Below, in pieces: positions 9,544 to 19,199 of a DNA stretch of 64,000 nucleotides (position 1 is the first letter of the stretch; each line of letters opens with the position of its first letter). Position numbers and translations under genes: made by a program. Source of the DNA: Gracilibacillus suaedae (lineage in GTDB: Bacteria > Bacillota > Bacilli > Bacillales > Amphibacillaceae); the NCBI RefSeq assembly GCF_017599345.1, contig NZ_JAGFVL010000040.1:1-64000 (forward strand), in the 5' to 3' direction. The notes under the pieces are model-generated. The model was given only the letters and a program-made list of their open reading frames with translations. It did not search any database and had not been told where the DNA came from.

Positions 9544-10896
9544 ATGTATCAAACAAAAACACTAAAAGAAAAAATAAGACTCTTTATGATTATACTGATA
9601 CCGATTCTAATCACGCAAGTAAGTATGTATGCTATGAATTTTTTTGACACGATTATGTCCGGTAGAGCAGGGGCTGCAGATCTTGCTGGAGTAGCAATCG
9701 GCTCTAGTTTATGGGTGCCAGTACAAATGATGGTTGTAGGTATTTTAATGGCTATGTCTCCGATTGTTGCTCAGTTAACAGGTTCTAATGAAGAAGACAA
9801 AATACCTTTTACTGTACAACAGGGTATTTATTTATCAATTGGATTAGGTGTAGTTGTAACCTTGATCGGTGCCTTCTTGATCGATCCTATTTTATTATTG
9901 ATGGATTTAGAAGATCGAGTACAGCATGTTGCGAAGTACTATATTATTTCGATCGGATTAGGGATGATTCCACTTTTTGTTTATAATTTATTACGCTCTT
10001 ATATTGATGGACTGGGTCACACCAGGATTTCAATGGCAATCATTTTAATTTCCTTGCCTTTAAACATTTTATTTAATTATATATTTATCTTTGGTAAATT
10101 AGGTTTACCTGCTTTTGGTGGTATTGGTGCCGGGATCGCATCGGCATTAACATTTGGAGTCAATTTAATTTTATCAATTTTGATTGTCCATTATGTGCGA
10201 CCTTTTCGCGGTCACAAAATTTTTCATCGTTTGATAAAACCATCTGTTAAAGAATGGTTCAGCCAATTAAGGCTTGGGATCCCGATTGGATTTTCTATCT
10301 TTTTTGAAGTCAGTATTTTCTCTGCGGTAACCTTTATGCTAAGTGTATATAATACCAATACGATCGCCGCACACCAAGCAGCGATTAATTTTGCATCATT
10401 TTTATACATGATTCCATTAAGTATAGCGATGTCCCTAACAATTGCCGTTGGTTTCGAAGTTGGTGCTAAACGAATTCAAGATGCAAAAACCTACTCTTAT
10501 ATGGGAATTATTTCTGGAGTAGTGATCGCTTTTCTAGCTGGTGGTATTATTTATCTAATGGACGATCAAGTTGCTCGTTTATATAGTGATCATCCCGAAG
10601 TAATTGAGCTTACTAAACATTTCTTGTATTATGCGATTTTCTTCCAATTTGCTGATGCCGTTGGTGCACCGGTGCAAGGAATTTTACGTGGGTATAAGGA
10701 TGTCAACATTACCTTCTGGATGTCTCTCGTTTCTTATTGGTTAATTGGCTTACCTAGTGGTTGGATTTTCGCTAATTATACGAACCTGGATGCCTATGGA
10801 TATTGGTTAGGACTAATCGTTGGACTTTCAGCAGGTGCGATAACGTTATTTGGCCGAATGTATTACCTGCAAAACAAGCTAGCAAAACAGGTGTAA
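9544..10896 (+). CDS. MATE-family multidrug/Na+ exporter
   Basis: 450 residues with twelve predicted membrane helices in two halves. The family signature is visible at the N-terminus (ITQVSMYAMNFFDTIMSGRAGAADLAGVAIG) as P-x-x-x-T-Q and M-D/N-x-x-x-x-G type positions, and again in the second half (GIPIGFSIFFEVSIF, AAHQAAINFASF). MATE proteins exchange toxic cations or drugs for sodium or protons at the cytoplasmic membrane. An SD, AAGGAAG, precedes the ATG. Monocistronic, divergent from murG. The substrate is unknown. Confidence 0.9.
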   Translation: MYQTKTLKEKIRLFMIILIPILITQVSMYAMNFFDTIMSGRAGAADLAGVAIGSSLWVPVQMMVVGILMAMSPIVAQLTGSNEEDKIPFTVQQGIYLSIGLGVVVTLIGAFLIDPILLLMDLEDRVQHVAKYYIISIGLGMIPLFVYNLLRSYIDGLGHTRISMAIILISLPLNILFNYIFIFGKLGLPAFGGIGAGIASALTFGVNLILSILIVHYVRPFRGHKIFHRLIKPSVKEWFSQLRLGIPIGFSIFFEVSIFSAVTFMLSVYNTNTIAAHQAAINFASFLYMIPLSIAMSLTIAVGFEVGAKRIQDAKTYSYMGIISGVVIAFLAGGIIYLMDDQVARLYSDHPEVIELTKHFLYYAIFFQFADAVGAPVQGILRGYKDVNITFWMSLVSYWLIGLPSGWIFANYTNLDAYGYWLGLIVGLSAGAITLFGRMYYLQNKLAKQV

Positions 10897-10936
10897 TTTT
10901 ATCTGGACACTTTTCCCCATTATCTGGACACTCGTC

Positions 10937-10969
10937 AAAAAAGGTGTAGCTTGAGACAAGCTACACCTT
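10937..10969 (-). terminator. Terminator overlapping the aldehyde dehydrogenase stop
   Basis: Perfect 13-bp stem AAGGTGTAGCTTG with a 3-base loop (10941-10969), then six U residues on the minus strand. The stop codon of the dehydrogenase (10961-10963) lies in the 5' arm. The convergent MATE gene ends just before it. Confidence 0.9.
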
Positions 10970-12385
10970 CAAATTCATCACAATTAATCTCTCTTCGGTC
11001 ATTTCTTCTATCGAATATTTCGGTCCTTCTTTACCATTGCCACTATCCTTTACACCACCATATGGCATGAGATCGACGCGATATTGCGAACCATCATTGA
11101 TCATCAACCCGCCTACTTCCACATGTTTCGCTGCATAATAAGCTGTATCGATATTTTGTGTGAAAATGCCACCTTGTAAGCCATAATCGGATTGATTGAT
11201 TTCCTGAATACACTGCTTAATGTCTGAAAAAGGTATGACACTTGCAATAGGTGCAAAAACCTCTTCACAAACTACGCGCATTTTTGGTTTGACATCAGTC
11301 AGAATAGTGGGTTGCAATAGTGCTCCTTCTCTTTCGCCACCAATAAAGATAGTAGCGCCTTTTTCCACTGCTTCCTGAATCCATTTTTCCGCCCGCTCAG
11401 CCTCATCTTCTGCAATCATTGGACCGACATCTGTTTCTGGATCAGTTGGATCTCCTATTTTCAAATCATACATATACCCTTTTAGTTTTTCTAAAAATAA
11501 CTCCTGCACCTCTTCATGAACATAAATTCGTTGTACAGAAATACATACCTGTCCTGCAAAAGCAAAGGATTGTGCTGCTATTGTTTTTGCTGCTAACTCC
11601 ACATCTGCTTCTTTATCAACAATCACTGGAGAGTTATTGCCCAATTCTAATATTAAACGATTCAAACCTGTTTCCTGTTTTAACTTCATGCCTACCTTAG
11701 CACTCCCAGTAAACGTGTAAAGAGCGATACGCTCATCTTTCATCATTTGACTGCCTACTGTTGAACCGGAACCAACGACTACTTGCAATAATCCTTTCGG
11801 TAAACCTGCTTTATCAAGGATTTCTGCTAATTTCAACGCTGAAATCGGGGTTTTACTCGCCGGCTTTAACACGACTGCATTACCGGCAGCAAGGGCAGGG
11901 GCTACTTTATGTGCAACAAGATTGAGTGGAAAGTTAAAAGGACTAATCGCTCCAACTACCCCTACCGGTACTTTGATCGTAAAAGCCATTCGATTTTCCG
12001 ATCCGGGCGCTGCTTCAACTGGTACACCTTCCCCGTAAATTCGTTTTGCCTCTTCTGCTGCCACTAAAAAAGTTTGTGCAGAACGGTCAATTTCAGCTTT
12101 TGCCTGTTTTAACGGTTTCCCTGCTTCTTTCGTAATGATCATCGCCAACTCTTCTTTTTGGTCAACAATAAGTTGAGAAGCTTTATGTAAGATTTGATAG
12201 CGTTCGTATGGAGAAAGCTTCTCTTGTTCAAACGCTTTCGATGCACTCGTAATCGCTTTGTCTACTGCCTCTTCATCCGCTTTCGAAACACTTGCATATA
12301 CTTCTTGAGAGTATTTATCTAATACATCTAATGTTTCGTTTGTACCTATCCATTTTCCATCAATAAAGAGTTGAAACTGTTGCAT
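10961..12385 (-). CDS. NAD(P)-dependent aldehyde dehydrogenase
   Basis: 474 residues, full-length ALDH superfamily. The N-terminal Rossmann half has VGAISPFNFPLNLVAHK and FTGSAKVG. The general base Glu is in LELGNNSP and the catalytic Cys in FAGQVCISVQR. The Asn in LELGNNSP replaces a usual Gly, a variation seen in GapN/lactaldehyde-dehydrogenase-like branches. It oxidises an unknown aldehyde to the acid in the cytosol. A LacI-type palindrome lies 55 bases upstream, and the xylosidase gene precedes it on the same strand with a terminator between, so it may serve sugar metabolism. Confidence 0.88.
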   Translation of the reverse strand: MQQFQLFIDGKWIGTNETLDVLDKYSQEVYASVSKADEEAVDKAITSASKAFEQEKLSPYERYQILHKASQLIVDQKEELAMIITKEAGKPLKQAKAEIDRSAQTFLVAAEEAKRIYGEGVPVEAAPGSENRMAFTIKVPVGVVGAISPFNFPLNLVAHKVAPALAAGNAVVLKPASKTPISALKLAEILDKAGLPKGLLQVVVGSGSTVGSQMMKDERIALYTFTGSAKVGMKLKQETGLNRLILELGNNSPVIVDKEADVELAAKTIAAQSFAFAGQVCISVQRIYVHEEVQELFLEKLKGYMYDLKIGDPTDPETDVGPMIAEDEAERAEKWIQEAVEKGATIFIGGEREGALLQPTILTDVKPKMRVVCEEVFAPIASVIPFSDIKQCIQEINQSDYGLQGGIFTQNIDTAYYAAKHVEVGGLMINDGSQYRVDLMPYGGVKDSGNGKEGPKYSIEEMTEERLIVMNLKV

Positions 12386-12439
12386 CTGTTTAACACCTCT
12401 GTTTTCAGATTTATGAATGTTATTCCACTTTCTTACTAT

Positions 12440-12451
12440 TTTAAACGTTTG
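12440..12451 (-). promoter_or_regulatory. LacI-type operator-like palindrome before the aldehyde dehydrogenase
   Basis: TTAAACGTTTGA, with the AAACGTTT core typical of LacI/GalR operators, lies about 55 bases upstream of the dehydrogenase start. The same core occurs before xynB and around the LacI-family gene at 58.5-59.6 kb. Confidence 0.4.
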
Positions 12452-12454
12452 ATG

Positions 12455-12492
12455 ATAAAAAAAGAAGCCTCACTCATTATGAGACTTCTTTT
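12455..12492 (-). terminator. Terminator after the beta-xylosidase gene
   Basis: Stem AAAGAAG-CTCA pairing with TGAG-CTTCTTT and followed on the minus strand by seven U residues, just beyond the xylosidase stop at 12499. Confidence 0.9.
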
Positions 12493-12498
12493 AAATAT

Positions 12499-14109
12499 TT
12501 ATTCTACTGGATCATAGATAAAATAATCAAAATCAGCATGTTTGTTTTGACCTGATGTATCTTGACACTGCATACCTACAAACGCACCTGTAAAGAATCC
12601 ACCGCCTTGGATATAATCATCTGATAGCTTGTAGGCTTCAAATTCAACCGGTACTGTATGCCAAGTTTCTCCGTCAAAGGAATAAGAATATGTGTAGATA
12701 GCTGTTTTTACATCCACGCGCAAATAAACATATTCAGCATCCTCAGGAATCTCCATTTCGTTTCCTTTGATCGGTTGTCCAAATGTAAAATTATCGCAAG
12801 TCATTAACTCTAAGATACGACCTTTTTCTTCATCCCATGAAATTTGGAACGATGTCCAATTCTCTGTATTATAGTAATTCACCAAACCAGCTGACTGTTG
12901 GAAATCCTCCGGCTGGAACGCAACTTTCGTTTCCGCTCTAAAATTAAAATGTTGCCAACGTCTTGCAATAAATGATTGAGTAAATAAAGAAGTAAGTGAT
13001 TCTCTACCATATAAACGTAAATGGCCAGGATTATCTTTTAATGAAACGATATCTTCACCCAAAGGGATGCGTAAACTTTGGAAATGAAGGTTTAATTCTT
13101 CAGAATTGAAATCATCTTTTGTAGGATAATCAGGATCCCATTTTACTTCTTCGATATCTGGACCTTCAATTTCTAACGAAGGCTGGTTGCCACCGACAAC
13201 ATATGGCCAGTCATCTTTCCACTCTAGACGCTGAATTGCCGTTTCACGACCTAATGGACAATAGCCTCGAGGATCTAATAAAGGTTGTCCTTCTCTTGGT
13301 AAAACACGCCCCGTTAAATGGACAAGGATCCATTCATCTGTATGTGTTTGTACAATAGACGCATGTCCAGCTTTTTGCAACGGATTTCTTGGATACGGCC
13401 ATGATGTAATAAGTGGATTTTCTGGATGTACTTCATATGGTCCAGTAAGCTCTTTAGAACGTGCTAACGTGGCACAATGGTCAAATTTTGTACCACCTTC
13501 AGCTGTTAATAAATAGTAGTAGCCATTCCACTTATATAAATGCGGTGCTTCAGTTAATTTAATATCAGTTCCTTTGAAAATAACTTGCGATTTACCAACA
13601 AGTTTCTGCTGCCTATGATCATATTCCTGTAAAACAATTCCGTAGAAATTATGATGTCCTACACGGTGGTCCCATTTCATGTTTACTAAGTATTTTTTAC
13701 CATCATCATCATGGAAAAGAGACGGATCAAAACCTGAGCTGTTTAGGTAAATTGGATCTGACCATTCACCATCAATCGTGTTACAAGTTGCCAAATAGTT
13801 ATGAGAATCTTTCCAGTTACCGTTTACAACTTTCACATCTGTGTAGATTAAATAGAATTGATCATCATGATACGATAACTGTGGTGCCCAAATACCACCT
13901 GAGTTAGGGTTACCTTTCATGTTTAATTGACTAAGTCTATTAAGTGGTCTTGACGCTAAACGCCAGTTTTTTAAATCTTTCGAATGAAAGATACCCACTC
14001 CCGGAAACCATTCAAATGTGGATACAGCGATATAATAATCTTCCCCTACTCTGCAAATACTTGGATCTGGATTAAAGCCTGTTAAAATTGGATTTTGAAT
14101 TGTAGCCAT
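12499..14109 (-). CDS. xynB: GH43 beta-xylosidase (XynB type)
   Basis: 536 residues, the usual length for two-domain GH43 beta-xylosidases. The five-bladed propeller carries the catalytic set: Asp15 (NPDPS), Asp128 (SGFDPSLF) and acid Glu187 ([10 protein letters not shown]). The C-terminal beta-sandwich (about 330-536) closes the active site. No signal peptide is present, so it acts in the cytosol and releases xylose from imported xylo-oligosaccharides. The start is ATG with GGGGTG upstream. A LacI/cre-like palindrome 22 bases before the start suggests repression by sugar status. No xylose genes adjoin it here. Confidence 0.93.
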   Translation of the reverse strand: MATIQNPILTGFNPDPSICRVGEDYYIAVSTFEWFPGVGIFHSKDLKNWRLASRPLNRLSQLNMKGNPNSGGIWAPQLSYHDDQFYLIYTDVKVVNGNWKDSHNYLATCNTIDGEWSDPIYLNSSGFDPSLFHDDDGKKYLVNMKWDHRVGHHNFYGIVLQEYDHRQQKLVGKSQVIFKGTDIKLTEAPHLYKWNGYYYLLTAEGGTKFDHCATLARSKELTGPYEVHPENPLITSWPYPRNPLQKAGHASIVQTHTDEWILVHLTGRVLPREGQPLLDPRGYCPLGRETAIQRLEWKDDWPYVVGGNQPSLEIEGPDIEEVKWDPDYPTKDDFNSEELNLHFQSLRIPLGEDIVSLKDNPGHLRLYGRESLTSLFTQSFIARRWQHFNFRAETKVAFQPEDFQQSAGLVNYYNTENWTSFQISWDEEKGRILELMTCDNFTFGQPIKGNEMEIPEDAEYVYLRVDVKTAIYTYSYSFDGETWHTVPVEFEAYKLSDDYIQGGGFFTGAFVGMQCQDTSGQNKHADFDYFIYDPVE

Positions 14110-14130
14110 TATTTCACCCCTACTTTGTTT

Positions 14131-14144
14131 TGTAAACGTTTAAT
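14131..14144 (-). promoter_or_regulatory. cre/LacI-type operator before xynB
   Basis: TGTAAACGTTTAAT on the plus strand. It contains the palindrome TAAACGTTTA and one well-conserved cre half-site (AACGTTTACA read on the minus strand, two mismatches in the other half). It sits between a possible -10 (TATACT, minus strand, near 14155) and the xynB start. Confidence 0.5.
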
Positions 14145-14332
14145 TTTACAATCCATAGTATAGCATAAAATCAACACAAAGTATAATGGATAAACTAAGT
14201 TTTTGTGATTTTTTGTACAAGACTTATATACCCTGACGAAAACGAACATTTTTTCCTCATTGGGTCCATCTAATAAAGCACCCTTTTCTTTTGATAGATC
14301 AAGTGAAAAGAGGTCTAATTCAATATAATAAT

Positions 14333-14380
14333 AAAAGAGTGGCATCTATCACCAGTCTTTGTGATGGATCCACTCTTTTT
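14333..14380. terminator. Bidirectional hairpin upstream of xynB
   Basis: Outer arms AAAAGAGTGG/CCACTCTTTT enclosing ATCAC/GTGAT, followed by U-rich runs on both strands. It lies between two divergent genes, where a terminator has no obvious upstream gene to stop. It may insulate xynB from transcripts starting near 14.44 kb, or it may be a leader terminator. Apart from this and the operator, the 14110-14512 gap holds nothing clear. Confidence 0.65.
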
Positions 14381-14512
14381 TATTTTATAATCTAATTTTT
14401 TCCAGACTTCATTATCCATCATAACAAATTATAAAAAAACAGTCTATATTTTTCGTTAGATATTTAATATAGTTTAGTTGCCGGCAAAAACTATGACAAG
14501 GAGTGTAATCCA

Positions 14513-15487
14513 TTGAAATTCATTTGTCACCTCGATCAATCTGATTTGCAGGACTATGTAGAAGAAGTCTTCGGTACTAGTTATTTGGTTTCAAGTGTAA
14601 CGAAAATGCATGGTGGTACACAAAAGGTAGTCTATAAAATCGAATGCAGTAATGGATTTTCTTGTGTTCTATATGTGTGGGATCTTACGATGAATTATTT
14701 CTCAGAAGAAAAAGCAGACGAAGATACAACGGAGCAATCCTATGGCAGTGATTTATTTGAATTAAACAATAAGTATTTAACACAACAAGGAATACGCACA
14801 CCCACTCTTTATAATCTGAATAATGAAAAAAGCCGTTACTCTTTTGATTATGCCCTTGTTGAATATGTAGATGGACAAAAAGCAGAAGCTTATTTCCATC
14901 ATCCTGATTCAGTGATTCAAGATAAATTGTTTCAGCGACTTGGGGATTTAGTGACTAGTATGCATGCCAACGAAAGATACACGTACGGTAAACTAAATCA
15001 TAGTGGGGCCAACACGAAAAATTGTCATCTTTTAAAAATGGAAAATGCTAAAAGGCAGCTATCCTATGCCTCCCAATACATGGAGAGCATTCGAACCAAT
15101 CACAGCAGGCTACTCAATACTTTACATCAGCTTGAATCAAGAATTGAACCTAGAAGTCGTTATGGATTTATACATGGGGAACTGGGGCCTGACCATGTAT
15201 TAGTTAATGACCATTTAGAGCCATATTTGATCGATATAGAAGGGGCTTCATTCTTTGATATTGAGCATGAACATAGTTTTTTACAATTACGTTTTGGGGA
15301 TTATTACCGTTATTTGAAGAATGATAACCTCGATCCTAACCGGATGTTATTCTATCAATTCCATCATCATATATCGTTAATTTCAGGTGGTTTAAAGCTG
15401 CTTCACAGGGGCTTTCCTGACCAAGAATTTGCGAAAGGGCTCACCAATCACCATTTCCGATGTGCATTGAAATTTATTGAAGGTTAA
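14513..15487 (+). CDS. APH-fold phosphotransferase
   Basis: 324 residues starting at TTG with AAGGAG nine bases upstream. The C-terminal half has the aminoglycoside-phosphotransferase/choline-kinase catalytic loop FIHGELGPDHVLV (Brenner-like, with Glu where Asp is usual and His where Asn is usual) and the metal-binding segment LIDIEGASFFDIEHE in place of DxE/D. Such kinases phosphorylate small molecules in the cytosol; some make the cell resistant to an antibiotic. The altered loop leaves open whether this one is active. Monocistronic, with its own terminator. Confidence 0.78.
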   Translation: MKFICHLDQSDLQDYVEEVFGTSYLVSSVTKMHGGTQKVVYKIECSNGFSCVLYVWDLTMNYFSEEKADEDTTEQSYGSDLFELNNKYLTQQGIRTPTLYNLNNEKSRYSFDYALVEYVDGQKAEAYFHHPDSVIQDKLFQRLGDLVTSMHANERYTYGKLNHSGANTKNCHLLKMENAKRQLSYASQYMESIRTNHSRLLNTLHQLESRIEPRSRYGFIHGELGPDHVLVNDHLEPYLIDIEGASFFDIEHEHSFLQLRFGDYYRYLKNDNLDPNRMLFYQFHHHISLISGGLKLLHRGFPDQEFAKGLTNHHFRCALKFIEG

Positions 15488-15495
15488 GAAAAACC

Positions 15496-15520
15496 GGCAA
15501 ACTTCGCCGGTCCTTTATTA
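15496..15520 (+). terminator. Terminator after the APH-fold gene
   Basis: Stem ACCGGC/GCCGGT with loop AAACTTC, followed by CCTTTATT, nine bases after the stop. A similar ACCGGG/CCCGGT hairpin lies at the same position relative to the repeat copy at 44.5 kb. Confidence 0.75.
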
Positions 15521-15579
15521 AATGCTAATTGGATTTCGATTACTTTGGTAGTAATGATGAAATATTGGAACAGCTTGAC

Positions 15580-15730
15580 CACCACTTCTGCTGCCCACTT
15601 CCCTTTCCGTGAGGTTTGCCCTTCAGCTAACTTTTTCGAGCCAAAACCGCTCGGAAAAGTGGATCTTCAGGTCAAACAATTCCCACAGGAGTGAAAGTGG
15701 ACGGCCTACGCTAAGTACTGCTCTACAACA
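15580..15730 (+). repeat. Structured intergenic repeat, copy A
   Basis: Core from 15593 to 15702. The inner helix is ACTTTTTCGAGC (15630-15641) pairing with GCTCGGAAAAGT (15649-15660), complete with one G-U pair. The outer arms (CCCACTTCC and GAAAGTGG) pair with a mismatch and the middle helix is damaged, so this is the most decayed of the four copies. Conserved unpaired blocks are CTTTCCGTG, CAGCTAACT, GTGGATCTTC and CACAGGAGT. It occupies most of the 15488-15914 gap. Confidence 0.8.
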
Positions 15731-15838
15731 TATGTCAGAACTAACAACTTGGATTATTATTCCATAAAACGCTAAAATATAGTATTGAAATCTTTAAAAA
15801 AGTTATGATACCAATGTTTATATACTTTCCTTACAAGT

Positions 15839-15880
15839 AAAAAAGGGAATACATATTAGACATGTCTAATATGTATTCCC
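15839..15880 (-). terminator. Terminator after the nucleoside transporter
   Basis: A perfect 36-base palindrome (15845-15880, arms GGGAATACATATTAGACA) followed on the minus strand by six U residues, 35 bases beyond the transporter stop. Confidence 0.9.
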
Positions 15881-15914
15881 CCTCATTTTTATAATGGAAC
15901 CGATCTTGATCCTC

Positions 15915-17105
15915 TTATAAGAATAGACCTGCAATTGTTGCAGATAGGATAGAACCTAATGTTGCACCAATTAATAATTTCATACCAAATTTAGAAACAG
16001 ATGCACCTTTTTCACTATCAATTCCTTGTACTGTACCTGCAATGATACCGATAGAAGAGAAGTTAGCGAAACTAGTTAGGAATACCGTAACAATTCCAAC
16101 CGTTTTTTCTGATAATTGACCAACTAATGGTTCTAATTCTAACATGGCTACAAATTCATTTGTAATAATCTTCGTACCCATAATACCACCAGCTTGGACC
16201 AGTTCTCCAGGAGCAATACCCATTAGGAAACCAATTGGATATAGTACATAACCTAAAATTTCCTGTAAGGTTATGCCAGCGAACACCGCTGCAATGACCC
16301 AGTTTACTAATTCTAAAGCCGCAATAAAGGCTATTAACATGGCTGCTACGATTAAAGCAATTTTACCTCCATCTAATGCACCATTCCCCATTGCTTCGAA
16401 AAAGCTTTTGGCTTCAGAAACATTTTTAACATCAACTTCATCATTTTCATCATCCACTTTCACTGGTGCAATAAGGGATGCAATAATAAGGGAACTGAAC
16501 ATATTCAAGGGAATAGCTACTAATACATACTGTGCCGGTAGCATTTGAATATAAGCACCGATAATGGAAGCTGAAACAGACCCCATCGCAGAGGCACTCA
16601 CAATATATAAACGATTATTATTTAAATGATGGAACTGTGATTTAATTGCAATAAGTGCTTCAGATTGACCAAAGAACATACTGTTTACTGCATTGAAAGA
16701 TTCTACTTTTGGTAATCCGGTAATTTTGGATATGAGCCAACCAAAATATTTAATAATTAATGGCAGGATTCTTAAATAAGTAAGTACGGATAATAAGGTT
16801 GAAAAGAAGATAATGATCAATAACACATTGAAGAAGAATACTGATGCGCCTTCTTCAATGGCAACTCCTCCAAGTACGAAGGCTACACCTTCACTTGCAA
16901 ATTCGATTAGCTTATTAAATAAAGCAGAAATGCGATTGATGATAGCCTCACCAATTGTTGTCATAAACATAAACCATGTAGTTAGAATTTGTGCTAGTAG
17001 CATGAGTCCGATTCCAACAAAATTAACATTTTTACGGTCATTAGACATCGCGTATGCAATAGCTAGTACTATAATGACTGCTAAAATTCCTAATAAAATT
17101 CCCAC
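15915..17105 (-). CDS. NupC/CNT-family nucleoside symporter
   Basis: 396 residues and around ten membrane segments. Family landmarks are the pore motif GQSEALIAIKSQ, SASIIGAYIQMLP, and the C-terminal TSFANFSSIGIIAGTVQGI. CNT proteins import nucleosides with protons or sodium across the cytoplasmic membrane. The start is GTG with AAAGGAGG seven bases upstream. Monocistronic with a strong terminator; no purine riboswitch is visible in the 120-base leader. The substrate range (pyrimidine or purine) is not certain. Confidence 0.93.
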   Translation of the reverse strand: MGILLGILAVIIVLAIAYAMSNDRKNVNFVGIGLMLLAQILTTWFMFMTTIGEAIINRISALFNKLIEFASEGVAFVLGGVAIEEGASVFFFNVLLIIIFFSTLLSVLTYLRILPLIIKYFGWLISKITGLPKVESFNAVNSMFFGQSEALIAIKSQFHHLNNNRLYIVSASAMGSVSASIIGAYIQMLPAQYVLVAIPLNMFSSLIIASLIAPVKVDDENDEVDVKNVSEAKSFFEAMGNGALDGGKIALIVAAMLIAFIAALELVNWVIAAVFAGITLQEILGYVLYPIGFLMGIAPGELVQAGGIMGTKIITNEFVAMLELEPLVGQLSEKTVGIVTVFLTSFANFSSIGIIAGTVQGIDSEKGASVSKFGMKLLIGATLGSILSATIAGLFL

Positions 17106-17224
17106 AAAATTTCCTCCTTTAAAATAGACACTATTATTCCTACCTTACCCAATCACCTGTAGAATTACACCTTATTTTAGCATGAAAATGTTTTCTTGTG
17201 GGAGGGTAAATAAAAGTCTAAAAA

Positions 17225-17713
17225 TTATGAAGATTGAAAAGATTTAGCTACTTGCACTAGTTCTTCTTCTGAAAGTGATTCTTCAGATGGTCGATAAATC
17301 AATTGATATGTAATACCATCTTTTTCCCAATATAATATTTGGGAATATGGTTGATCCTGATAATAGCCTTCCAAAGAATCACTTATGGAAATGGTTTTAA
17401 AATCACTTTCATCTTGATAGTTTTCTCCATTAATGAACTGTATGGTAAAAATATCGTTAGCTTCCGTAAACATGGTAATATCAAACGCTTCATTATCAAG
17501 CTCTTCCAAATAGAAACGATCCGTGACAAGTATCTCAGCAGCAATTGGAACATACGATGGTAATTCTGCGGTAAATTCGAGGTTTTCCATGGCTTTTTCT
17601 ACTTCATCTTTCTCATATGAATAAAAGCCTTCAGGTATAGCAGATTGTGCATTACATCCTGCCAAAAATAAAATAGTTATGCTTGCTGTCACCACTTGCT
17701 GAAAAAACTTCAT
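17225..17713 (-). CDS. Small secreted lipoprotein of unknown function
   Basis: 162 residues from the ATG at 17713, which has GGAGG nine bases upstream; a longer frame to 17737 would begin inside the SD region. It has a lipoprotein signal with lipobox FLAGC (Cys20 in this numbering), so it is lipidated outside the membrane. The mature part is acidic and ends ITYQLIYRPSEESLSEEELVQVAKSF, resembling the DUF4367-type domain of Bacillus envelope proteins, but I am not sure of the family. Single gene between nupC and yhbH. Confidence 0.75.
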   Translation of the reverse strand: MKFFQQVVTASITILFLAGCNAQSAIPEGFYSYEKDEVEKAMENLEFTAELPSYVPIAAEILVTDRFYLEELDNEAFDITMFTEANDIFTIQFINGENYQDESDFKTISISDSLEGYYQDQPYSQILYWEKDGITYQLIYRPSEESLSEEELVQVAKSFQSS

Positions 17714-17861
17714 ACTTGCCTGCCTCCATAAATTCATTAGTATACTATTAGACGATTAGTAAAAGCAATAAGTTTCACTGGAAGTAAACATCCAAATAAT
17801 TTGTTAACTTTTAGCACTTATTATAGCATGTTTAGAAAATATTAATCATATCTGTCTAAAA

Positions 17862-17896
17862 ACGTAAAAACGTCGACACTATTTAGCATCGACGTT
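17862..17896 (-). terminator. Terminator overlapping the yhbH stop
   Basis: Stem AACGTCGA/TCGACGTT followed on the minus strand by a T-rich run. The yhbH stop codon (17879-17881) sits in the loop. Confidence 0.8.
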
Positions 17897-19033
17897 ACTT
17901 TTATGGAAGAAGTGCTTCATCGCGTAGAAAACATCTTCTCTATTTTTCAACACATATTGTTTGAACCGAGGATGATCAACATCTTTGAACGCTTGCATTA
18001 ATGTGGAATACCGGTTATATTGATTAACTTCACCATAGCAAAACATACTCGCACTTTCTAATAACCGATAAACAGCTTCTAATGACCTTCGATTATCGGA
18101 AGTTAAGTTATCACCATCCGAAAAATGAAATGGATAAATGTTATAACGACTAGCAGGATACTTTTCATTGACGAGTTCTAATGCTTTTCGATAAGCAGAA
18201 GAACAAATCGTTCCACCACTTTCTCCTTTAGTAAAAAAGGATTCCTCATCTACCACCTTTGCTTCTGTATGATGGGCAATAAATTCCACATCTACTGTTT
18301 CGTATTTTTTCCGTAAAAAGCGAACCATCCAAAAGTAGAAACTGCGTGCCACATATTTTTCAAATTGCCCCATCGAGCCACTTGTATCCATCATGGCTAA
18401 CACAACTGCTTTTGATTCTGGTTTTTCAATATTATCCCATGTTTTATAACGTAAATCATCTGGATAAATTGGAGCAAAAGATGGATTCCCTTCTAGAGCA
18501 TTTCTTCGATAAGATGCTAACATTGTTCTTTTCTTATCAATGTTTCCTGTTAAACCTTTTTTACGTATATCACGAAACTCCACATCAGTTATCGTAATGT
18601 TATCTTGTTCTTTCTCCATTAAATTGGGCAATTCAAGTTGTGAAAAAAACGCTTCCTCTACTTCCTCAAAATCTACTTCTGCCTCATAATAGTCTACTCC
18701 AGGTTGATTTCCAGCTTTCTCACCTTTTTGTCCCTTTTTCGCTTTTTGTGGGTCTTGAGCAACGACATCTCCTACCTCGCTGTCTCCATCTCCTTGACCT
18801 ACATGTTTGTTTTTAGATTGACTGTAGCGTATTTTATATTCGTCCAAGGAGCGAATTGGAATACGAATAATTTCTTTTCCTCGAGACATAATAATATTTT
18901 CTTCGCTAACAATATCTGGTAGCTTCTTTTTTAATACTTCCTTAATTTTGTCTTGATGTCGTTTTTGGTCATCAAACCCTTTTCGATGGAGGGACCAATC
19001 TTCCTCTGCAATCACAAAGTTACCATCAGCCAT
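17879..19033 (-). CDS. yhbH: YhbH, DUF444 sporulation-associated protein
   Basis: 384 residues, matching the length of Bacillus YhbH. It contains a von Willebrand A-like fold with a metal-binding site ([12 protein letters not shown], DxSxS type) near residue 216 and an acidic, Gly/Lys-rich linker at about 90-120. YhbH works in the same process as the PrkA kinase, and loss of either affects sporulation in Bacillus. It has its own SD (AAGGGAGG) and terminator. prkA, its usual neighbour, is 7 kb away here behind odhAB and panF. Confidence 0.92.
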   Translation of the reverse strand: MADGNFVIAEEDWSLHRKGFDDQKRHQDKIKEVLKKKLPDIVSEENIIMSRGKEIIRIPIRSLDEYKIRYSQSKNKHVGQGDGDSEVGDVVAQDPQKAKKGQKGEKAGNQPGVDYYEAEVDFEEVEEAFFSQLELPNLMEKEQDNITITDVEFRDIRKKGLTGNIDKKRTMLASYRRNALEGNPSFAPIYPDDLRYKTWDNIEKPESKAVVLAMMDTSGSMGQFEKYVARSFYFWMVRFLRKKYETVDVEFIAHHTEAKVVDEESFFTKGESGGTICSSAYRKALELVNEKYPASRYNIYPFHFSDGDNLTSDNRRSLEAVYRLLESASMFCYGEVNQYNRYSTLMQAFKDVDHPRFKQYVLKNREDVFYAMKHFFHKSNVDAK

Positions 19034-19199
19034 CGAATTCCCTCCTTCGCTTGTATTATTTTATTGTATGCAACGAAAAAGAGAATGATTAAGCATTTTT
19101 AACAGAAATTAAATGGATTATAATGTCATGATTTTAACAATGGTCCATAAAGAACTTAGTCTAGTATATACATACTGAGAACTAGTGAACGTTTGTAGA

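Noticed and set aside
10901-10931. Direct repeat ATCTGGACAC (twice, 20 bases apart) after the MATE gene
   Set aside because: Only two short copies, no symmetry and no neighbouring mobile gene. A related TTGGACACTTT after panF is too short to mean anything.
14109-14345. 78-codon minus-strand frame just before xynB
   Set aside because: It starts inside the hairpin at 14333-14380, has no SD, has no family resemblance, and runs across the likely xynB promoter and operator.
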